NCBI GenBank assembly: GCA_037176705.1
Contig: CM073886.1
Location: 126,386,001 to 126,450,000, forward strand
DNA: 64,000 nt
From: Molossus alvarezi
Lineage: Eukaryota > Chordata > Mammalia > Chiroptera > Molossidae
Direction of reading: 5' to 3'
Shown here: one piece after another, positions 58,245 through 64,000 of the stretch
How the letters are laid out: the number at the start of each line of letters is the position of its first letter
Numbering within the stretch: the first letter of the stretch is position 1
Position numbers and translations under genes: made by a program
The notes under the pieces: model-generated
What the model was told of the DNA's origin: nothing
The model's database searches: none
Seen by the model: the letters and a program-made list of their open reading frames with translations, nothing else

Positions 58245-58443
58245 TAATCTCTCTGTTTTTATTATAAATGTCTTTTCTTTTTTCCCCTATTATTACTCTT
58301 CTCCCCCCACCTTCACCATACTGTTGTCTGTGTCTACTGGTTGTACATATATGCATATAAGTTCTTTGGTTTATCTCTTCCCATCCCCCTACCCCCTTCC
58401 CTCTGAGATTTGTCAGTCTGTTCCCTACTTCCATGTCTCTGGT
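58245..58443 (-). other. L1 3' UTR of the derivative element
   Basis: On the minus strand it reads 'accagagacatggaagtagg', 'acagactgacaaatctcaga', 'agagataaaccaaagaactt', 'atatgcatatatg' and 'agacacagacaacagtatgg'. These match, in order, the 3' UTR of the L1 at 29260-29400 ('ccagagatgtggaag', 'acagactgacaatcccc', 'agagataaaccacagaactt', 'atatgcatgtatgc', 'acatagacaacaaagc'). Confidence 0.92.
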
Positions 58444-58690
58444 ATTTTTTATATTACCTATGTCATTCTTCATTTCCACTTCATTTTTATTCATCGCCTC
58501 TACCTCTTTTTTTATGCTGGTGCAGTTCTCATTAAGTTGCTTGTAATTCTCACTAAGTTAGGTAGCACCCTTAAAACCATTGCTTTGCATTTTTTATCTG
58601 ACAAACTGCTTGTCTCCATTTTATGTAGTTCCTTTTGTGGAGATTCTTCCTTTTCTTTCACTTGGGGGTTGTTCTTTGTCTCACTATTTT
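58444..58690 (-). pseudogene. LINE-1 ORF1 N-terminal remnant
   Basis: ORF1 encodes the trimeric RNA-binding chaperone that packages L1 RNA. This remnant shows the conserved laurasiatherian N-terminal region: NNPQVKEKEESPQKE, METSSLSDKKCKAMV and, after a frameshift in an A-run near 58500-58515, MNKNEVEMKNDIGNIKN (the start of the coiled coil). The in-frame stop lies at 58514-58512 (minus). The expected ATG is lost: the codons before the conserved region read through a TAA just upstream. The coiled coil is cut after about 80-90 codons, where sequence passes straight into the 3' UTR. RRM and C-terminal domains are missing. Confidence 0.88.
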
Positions 58691-58867
58691 AACAGTCTGG
58701 CAGTTCAGGGCCAGGTAAGGTATATTGGGTCATGTAGGCTGGTCAGTGTGTATCAGATAAGGCTGCTATGCCTCCCATTCTTGGTGTGGTGGCCTCATTG
58801 TGGGACCCAGTAGAGTAGTCTCCTTGATCTTCTGAGCTGGGTGCTCTAGGAATGGCCCTTGTGTGGG
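58691..58867 (-). other. L1 5' leader segment adjoining ORF1
   Basis: Non-repetitive spacer between the ORF1 remnant and the G/T-rich VNTR. No frame of interest. Confidence 0.6.
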
Positions 58868-59547
58868 TTGTGTGTGCTCTCCTGTTGAATGTGGGTGGGT
58901 GTGTGTGCTCTCCTGTTGAATGTGGGTGGGGTGTATGTGTGCTCTCCTGTTGAATGTGGGTGGGGTGTGTGTGCTCTCCTGTTGGTTGTGGGTGGGGTGT
59001 GTGTGCTCTCCTGTTGAATGTGGGTGGGGTGTGTGTGCTCTCCTGTTGAATGTGGGTGGGGTGTATGTGTGCTCTCCTGTTGAATGTGGGTGTGTGTGTG
59101 TGCTCTCCTGTTGAATGTGGGTGTGTGGGTGTGTGTGCTCTCCTGTTGAATGTGGGTGTGTGTGTGTGCTCTTCTGTTGAATGTGGGTGGGGTGTATGTG
59201 TGCTCTCCTGTTGAATGTGGGTGGGGTGTATGTGTGCTCTCCTGTTGAATGTGGGTGGGGTGTATGTGTGCTCTCCTGTTGAATGTGGGTGTGTGTGTGT
59301 GCTCTCCTGTTGAATGTGGGTGGGTGTGTGTGCTCTCCTGTTGAATGTGGGTGGGTGTGTGTGCTCTCCTGTTGAATGTGGGTGTGTGTGTGTGCTCTCC
59401 TGATGAATGTGGGTGGGGTGTATGTGTGCTCTCCTGTTGAATGTGGGTGGGGTGTGTGTGCGCTCCTGTTGAATGTGGGTGGGGTGTATGTGTGCTCTCC
59501 TGTTGAATGTGGGTGGGGTGTGTGTGCTCTCCTGTTGAATGTGGGTC
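58868..59547. repeat. G/T-rich VNTR, ~31-bp unit, ~22 copies (in L1 leader)
   Basis: Units share CTCTCCTGTTGAATGTGGGT followed by a variable GTGTG/GGGGTGTATGTGTG spacer, giving unit lengths of roughly 29-36 bp. Variants include one CTGTTGGTTGTGG unit (about 58980), one CTTCTGTTGAATG (about 59170) and one CTGATGAATG (about 59401). The minus strand keeps a long open frame of His/Thr/Ser-rich repeats, which is a product of the array. Confidence 0.97.
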
Positions 59548-59672
59548 TTGATTGCTGTTGTCCATTTGTGGGTGGGCTCAGCCCTCAGGGCTGCTAATTG
59601 TGAGTCACAACCCCTACCCTGTCAACCCTGTCTTGCCAACTTTTATATTGGTATTAACAGTTCAAAACAAAA
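59548..59672 (-). other. L1 leader spacer
   Basis: Single-copy sequence between arrays. Confidence 0.55.
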
Positions 59673-59847
59673 TAATTCCAGACCAAACTAAAAAAATCCC
59701 TTTCAAAAAAATCAGCATCAATAACAATAAAAGCAATCACCTCAACAAAAAGATTAAAAGGCACACAAACAAAAAGCACACTCAGACACACACAGGAAGA
59801 ATACTAGCAGGTGTGAGATCAAACAAATTAGAAGAGGTAGAAAAGAG

Positions 59848-59852
59848 AAAAA

Positions 59853-59891
<39 letters not shown>

Positions 59892-59909
59892 GTAAGTAAG
59901 TAAGTAAGT
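59848..59909. repeat. (AAAT)n(AAGT)n microsatellite
   Basis: About twelve AAAT units followed by about five AAGT units. Confidence 0.97.
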
Positions 59910-60237
59910 CAAGGCAACACCAGACCAAACCAGAAAGAACCTGAAAAAAATATATCAACATCAGCAATGATGAAATCACCAGCCTCAACTAAAAGATTAC
60001 AAGTTAAACAAACTGAAGACACACATACACACCCATCTGTACTCACACACTAAGAAGAAAACTAGAAGGCATGAGACCAAAAGAATGGGAAGAGGGAGAA
60101 AAATATATGTATATGAAAGTAAAGAAGTCAAGGCAAAAACCAGACCAAACTAAAAAGCACCTGAAAAAAACGTCAGCATCCACAATGATAAAAGCACCAG
60201 CTCAGCAAAAAGATTAAAAGACGAACAAACAGAAAAC

Positions 60238-60246
60238 ACACACACT

Positions 60247-60291
<45 letters not shown>
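60238..60291. repeat. (CA)n(GA)n microsatellite
   Basis: CA repeats followed directly by an uninterrupted GA run. Confidence 0.95.
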
Positions 60292-60295
<4 letters not shown>

Positions 60296-60375
60296 CTACA
60301 AGTCATGAGACCAAAGAGTTAGGAGAGAGAGAAAAGAAGAAAAACAAATATGAAAGCAAAGAAGGCAGATACCAG

Positions 60376-61485
60376 AAATAAAGTAAGAATTAAAAAAATA
60401 AAAATAAATAATAAAAGGTAGAAAATAATGACTGAAATAATAGTAATTTGAGAAAGTAATAATGCTAAATTGAATAAGATATAGAATAGGAAAGTATACA
60501 ATGGGGAAGGAAAAGAAGAAGAATAAATTTGAATTAAAAATAAAAATTAAAAACACACACACACCGCAAAACAACAAAAAACCCCCTTGGCTCTGCTATT
60601 TATGGAGCTCACTGGATTTTGCTCCGATGTTGTTGGATCTGGCTCCTTGGGTGTGGGTCCCTGTCCTCTTGGGCAGTTCTCTGGTGCAGGCCAATGTGGA
60701 TCACTGTCCTGGCCCTGGGACTCCTGGCTGACGCCCTGCAGCGTGGGATCCCAGGTAGCCCAGTGGGCGGGGAAGCCAGAGGCTGGGTTGCCTTCAGGGC
60801 TAGCCACTTGTATGCATTAGTTCTGGGCTGCTTTCTGTTGGGCTCTGCAGGGTATCAGGTCCAGTCAGGGTGGTTAAACAGATTTGCATTGGTGGTGGCT
60901 TCTAGGAGGGGCAGGCAGTTTCTTCCTCTCCTTCCAAGGCCTCAGCTCTACTTGGGTTGCTGTCACCCCCTGGTCCCTCCCCGAAACAGGGGAGAATATA
61001 AAATAAAAGAAGAAAACAATGCCCTGCTTGGCTCTTTAATCTTTCAGCACAGCCGGCTCTTGCTGGACAGGGCTTCTGCCCAGTCTCCCATCCAGCCAGA
61101 GGTCCGAATCCCGAGTGCCACGAGGCCCTGCTGCTGGGGTGTCGATTTCCAGGCCGGCGCTTTTCCACGGGTGGGGGAAGGGCCGTCTTCTCTTTGCTCA
61201 AGGTGGGGAGGAACTCCCCTCTTTCCTGGCACTCTGGTTCGCCCCGCAAAGTTCTTTCAGGGAATACCTGGCCCCTCACACTTCCTGACCCCTCCCCAGG
61301 TGTGCCATTCTGCTTTGTGGGTTCTCCGGCTCCCACAGTCGGGAGCTTTCCAGGCTGGTGGTGTAACCACACACTGGCGTTTAGTCTGGGACAGTGTTGC
61401 GTCCTCCGGTGGGCCGAGCCACCTCTGACGCCCACTGTCTGACACTGCGTGGGCTCCCCGTCCCTTCTCTGCTGCTCTTGTTTGA
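60376..61485 (-). other. L1 5' leader, AT-rich then GC-rich single-copy part
   Basis: A-rich on the plus strand to about 60580, then GC-rich with frequent CpG to the edge of the 41-bp array. Open frames on both strands in the GC-rich part show no recognised domain. The abrupt composition switch at about 60580 fits an L1 leader followed by a less constrained segment. Confidence 0.6.
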
Positions 61486-62338
61486 GAATCTCTGTGTGGC
61501 CCGAGTCCCCGCCCCCAGGCATTTGGGGATCTCTGTGTGGGCCCGAGTCCCCGCTCCCAGGCATTGGGGGATCTCTGTGTGGGCCGAGTCCCCGCTCCCA
61601 GGCATTTGGGGATCTCTGTGTGGGCCTGAGTCCCCGCTCCCAGGCATTTGGGGATCTCTGTGTGGGCCGAGTCCCCGCTCCCAGGCATTTGGGGATCTCT
61701 GTGTGGGCCGAGTCCCCGCTCCCAGGCATTTGGGGATCTCTGTGTGGGCCTGAGTCCCTGCTCCCAGGCATTTGGGGATCTCTGTGTGGGCCGAGTCCCC
61801 GCTCCCAGGCATTGGGGGATCTCTGTGTGGGCCGAGTCCCCGCTCCCAGGCATTTGGGGATCTCTGTGTGGGCCGAGTCCCCGCTCCCAGGCATCTGGGG
61901 ATCTCTGTGTGGGCCGAGTCCCCGCTCCCAGGCATCTGGGGATCTCTGTGTGGCCCGAGTCCCCACTCCCAGGCATCGGGGGATCTCTGTGTGGGCCGAG
62001 TCCCCGCTCCCAGGCATCTGGGGATCTCCGTGTGGGCCGAGTCCCCGCTCCCAGGCATCTGGGGATCTCTGTGTGGGCCGAGTCCCCGCTCCCAGGCATT
62101 TGGGGATCTCTGTGTGGGCCTGAGTCCCCGCTCCCAGGCATTTGGGGATCTCTGTGTGGGCCGAGTCCCCGCTCCCAGGCATTTGGGGATCTCTGTGTGG
62201 GCCGAGTCCCCGCTCCCAGGCATTTGGGGATCTCTGTGTGGGCCGAGTCCCCGCTCCCAGGCATTTGGGGATCTCTGTGTGGGCCCAAGTCCCCGCTCCC
62301 AGGCATTTGGGGATCTCTGTGTGGGCCTGAGTCCCTGC
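61486..62338. repeat. CpG-rich VNTR, ~41-bp unit, ~20 copies (in L1 leader)
   Basis: Each unit has GGCATTTGGGGATCTCTGTG followed by TGGGCCGAGTCCCCGCTCCCA. Variation is limited: ATTTGG, ATTGGG, ATCTGG and ATCGGG at the start, and GCCGAG, GCCTGAG, GCCCGAG or GCCCAAG in the middle. Most units hold two CpGs. Open frames of 220-490 residues run across both strands and are artefacts of the periodicity. The ATCTGG variants cluster at 61885-62060, showing local homogenisation. Confidence 0.98.
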
Positions 62339-62523
62339 GTCACTGCCCCTTCCCTCCGTCTTCCCAGTTCGCTCACCCACTTGGCGTCCCCTGCCCCCTC
62401 TCCACGCTCCTTGCTGGCAGTGTTTCCAATCAGCTATTTCAGGTGGTTTTTCAAGGTGTAAGTTCTGCAGTTTAGCCTCAAGTCCGGTCCTGTGCTAGGA
62501 GCAAGCAGACAGAACTTCCTTAG

Positions 62524-62543
62524 GCGTCAGCCATCTGGTCTCC
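62524..62543 (-). promoter_or_regulatory. L1 5' start with YY1-like motif
   Basis: The minus-strand start GGAGACCAGATGGCTGACGC contains AGATGGCTGA, close to the YY1 core (AAGATGGC) found at the first bases of primate L1 5' UTRs, where it sets accurate initiation. Position at the very 5' end agrees; function is inferred. Confidence 0.5.
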
Positions 62544-62556
62544 CAATTTTCATTTT

Positions 62557-62699
62557 AAAAGACAGAAGGAAAAAGAGGTGGGCGACTATTGTGAGGCTGG
62601 CCCACGTCACCTTTCGTCACTGGAAAGTGAGATGGTAACAGGACCACATCAGACCTCTTTACAGGAATGACTAACGGTTTTCTTCTCTTTCTGTTCCAG
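62557..62699 (+). promoter_or_regulatory. Intron 3' end with branch point and polypyrimidine tract
   Basis: TGACTAAC at about 62668-62675 is a near-ideal branch-point sequence. It is followed by GGTTTTCTTCTCTTTCTGTTCCAG (shown here only as a tract of pyrimidines at 62676-62697) and the AG at 62698-62699. The L1 insertion ends 157 bp before the exon, so the acceptor signals were left intact. Confidence 0.65.
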
Positions 62700-62765
62700 C
62701 CATACCAGCTGACCTCGGCAGAGCATCGCAGAGTCTACCAAGAGTTCATCCACGCCCAGGGACAA
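62700..62765 (+). CDS. Internal coding exon, 66 bp, gene unknown
   Basis: Twenty-two codons in phase 0/0, starting PYQLTSAEHR and ending FIHAQGQ. The acceptor is strong (branch point, 20-nt pyrimidine tract, CAG). The donor is CAA|GTAAGA, good at positions +1 to +5 but with A rather than G as last exon base. One other frame is also open across the block, and the third contains a stop. The chosen frame has a hydrophilic, coding-like composition. A symmetric 66-bp exon could be skipped without frameshift. I could not assign the gene: the peptide is too short to be diagnostic. The large flanking introns fit a long gene transcribed on the plus strand. Confidence 0.6.
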
Positions 62766-64000
62766 GTAAGAATTGTAGTCCTCTTTCTGCCCTCAGCAAT
62801 ATTGTCTATGCTTTACTGTGATTCAGGCTACTGTCTTGTCCCTGTTTTATTTGGGATATAGTTACGGGATGGATGAGTGATTGAAACTGCACAGGTAACT
62901 AAAGGTTCTTTCTCAGAATGTCTTTTTCAACTTCTGCAAGGCTGCTTCTTTATTTCTCTAATTGGCTTGTCCTTAGAAGTTAAGTAAGGCCAAGGTAATG
63001 AGAAGGGGAAGAAAATGAAATAATTTATGTAGACCGACCATTAGGAATCTGTCTCTTTTGTACAAATCCTATATTGTATTGTCATTGTTATTTTGAAATA
63101 TTTCTTTACCTGGCCATCATGTTGACAGGTAAACTCGTACCTTCAGCCAAATTGTCCTTATGCTCCAAAATCCTGCCTTGATGCCTTTGCCCATTCCCTT
63201 CTTGTCCCCTGACAGTCTCCCCTTCCTCCCCAAGATTGAACTCAAGCATCATCCTCTAGGCCCAAAGACCTGTAATGCCTCCTGCTTCCACGGAACTTGG
63301 TCCATTGCTGCATGACAGCCTTTACCTCATGACATTCTAGTGCCCATGTTAATACCTTGCACAGAACTCAAGAGTTGGGTGGGATTGCTGAATGAATTAA
63401 TTCTGTTGAGCTTTAAGGCCAAGGCCATATTTTATGCTTCTTCTAAAACCCTCACATGAACTAAAAATATTCTGATCACATAGTAGGTCCCTGTAATAAA
63501 ACCCTAGGGGTGGATTTTTGCATGACTTGAAGTAAATGCTGGAGTCTACTTTTTACAACAAAGGAAGAGAAGATGAAGCACCCAAATGAATTGAAGCCAT
63601 TGCTGTTCCATGGGTAATTCTGGGTGTCATGAAATCATAATTGGGATTTTAAGACTCAACTGCAGAGTACATTTCTAATAGAAGATATAAACATCATTTC
63701 CTTGGATGTGACCCCAACGGGTGGTTGGTGCTGTCACCCAGTTGTCAGTCATGCCAGACCACAAACTCTGTACAACCCCCATGCTAGAGCATCGGACAAG
63801 TTGCTCTGCTCCCTGGTGAACGTGAGGAGTTGAAAATGGGTGGCTGTTGGTTATGTTTGGGTTATCCCGGTTAAATTACTCTGCATTCTTCACGCAGCAG
63901 ACAGAAAGAGTTATCGTTATTTTCTGTAAGGAAATGAGGAGGCATCGTGAAGCATGATTTACTGACGGTGCACACTGCATCCCCCACTGGACCCTTCCTC
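62766..64000 (+). other. Downstream intron, with L2-like fragment at 63150-63400
   Basis: Begins with the GTAAG donor. 'gatgcctttgcccattcccttcttgtcccc', 'aatgcctcctgcttccacggaa' and 'aataccttgcacagaactcaagagttgggtgggattgctgaatgaatt' follow the L2 3' region. No further exon was seen before the window ends. Confidence 0.5.

Larger units (their letters stand above)
59673..60375. repeat. ~220-bp block in three diverged tandem copies (in L1 leader)
   Basis: Copies begin with CCAGACCAAAC at about 59678, 59919 and 60141. Each continues with 'tcagcatc..aatgat.aaa', 'cacc.g.tca.c.aaaagatta', 'acaca' runs, 'agaatactag' or 'aaactagaag', and 'gagaccaaa'-type text. They differ through expansion of short repeats: (AAAT/AAGT)n at 59848-59909 in copy one, and (CA)n(GA)n at about 60238-60291 in copy three. 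Confidence 0.85.
58178..62543 (-). mobile_element. LINE-1 derivative with three tandem arrays in its 5' leader, internally deleted
   Basis: Read on the minus strand, the element starts at 62543 with GGAGACCAGATGGCTGACGC, the same layout as the YY1-bearing start of L1 5' UTRs. It runs through a GC-rich leader holding a ~41-bp VNTR, a ~900-bp GC-rich stretch, a ~220-bp block in three copies and a ~31-bp VNTR, then an ORF1 remnant (58690-58444), the L1 3' UTR (about 58443-58245) and a T-rich plus-strand end (poly-A relic). Candidate TSDs are CAATTTTAATTTT (58165-58177) and CAATTTTCATTTT (62544-62556, followed by AAAA), with a TTTT/AAAA endonuclease-type site. Most of ORF1 and all of ORF2 are absent, so it is nonautonomous. 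The TSDs are low-complexity, so that part is less certain. Confidence 0.82.

Noticed and set aside
58846..59565. Minus-strand frame of 239 residues rich in His, Thr and Ser
   Set aside because: It is a translation of the 31-bp G/T-rich VNTR only.
60902..62380. Minus-strand open frame of 492 residues, and several 220-350-residue frames on both strands
   Set aside because: They cross the 41-bp VNTR and exist because the repeat has few stop codons in any frame. No domain, no splice context, and they lie inside an L1 leader.

Overview
This window is nuclear DNA from a mammal, most likely a bat of the vespertilionoid/yangochiropteran group. The main evidence is fourteen copies of a tRNA-derived SINE of the Ves type, most of them with A-rich tails and several with clear target-site duplications (TSDs). 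Laurasiatherian-type LINE-1 sequence, MIR and L2 relics, MER5/MER20-type hAT MITEs and short hAT elements related to those active in vesper bats agree with this. There is no prokaryotic gene structure, no complete protein-coding gene, no tRNA or rRNA gene and no CRISPR array. Species cannot be named from the sequence alone.

The window reads as intronic or intergenic DNA. The best host coding signal is a 66-bp, phase-0 exon near the right end (62700-62765). It has a good branch point, polypyrimidine tract, AG acceptor and GTAAG donor, and its gene was not recognised. A weaker candidate exon of 120 bp, also phase 0/0 and on the same strand, lies at 33374-33493.

Layout. 1-9.7 kb: unique sequence with four Ves SINEs. 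9.7-20 kb: MIR, L2, L1-end and hAT fragments and CA/TG microsatellites. 22.3-22.7 kb: a C-rich ~31-bp minisatellite. 25.9-29.5 kb: a 5'-truncated LINE-1 with a broken ORF2. 30-43 kb: Ves SINEs (one containing a hAT MITE), an unusually well-matched inverted repeat, and repeat-poor AT-rich stretches that look like conserved noncoding DNA. 43-48 kb: a hAT-like element and an older L1 rearranged by twin priming and hit twice by SINEs. 49.05-49.86 kb: an exact 30-bp minisatellite of about 27 units. 50-58 kb: old L2 and MIR relics and one SINE.

The most unusual object is at 58178-62543 on the minus strand. It is a LINE-1 insertion with candidate TSDs and an L1-like 5' start. Its leader of about 3.8 kb is built from three tandem arrays: a ~41-bp CpG-rich VNTR (~20 copies), a ~220-bp block in three copies, and a ~31-bp G/T-rich VNTR (~22 copies). 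A short ORF1 remnant follows and then joins directly to the L1 3' UTR, so nearly all of ORF1 and all of ORF2 are missing. Its 5' end lies 157 bp upstream of the acceptor of the 62700 exon, head to head with it. The long open reading frames over the minisatellites are products of the repeat arithmetic and are not genes.
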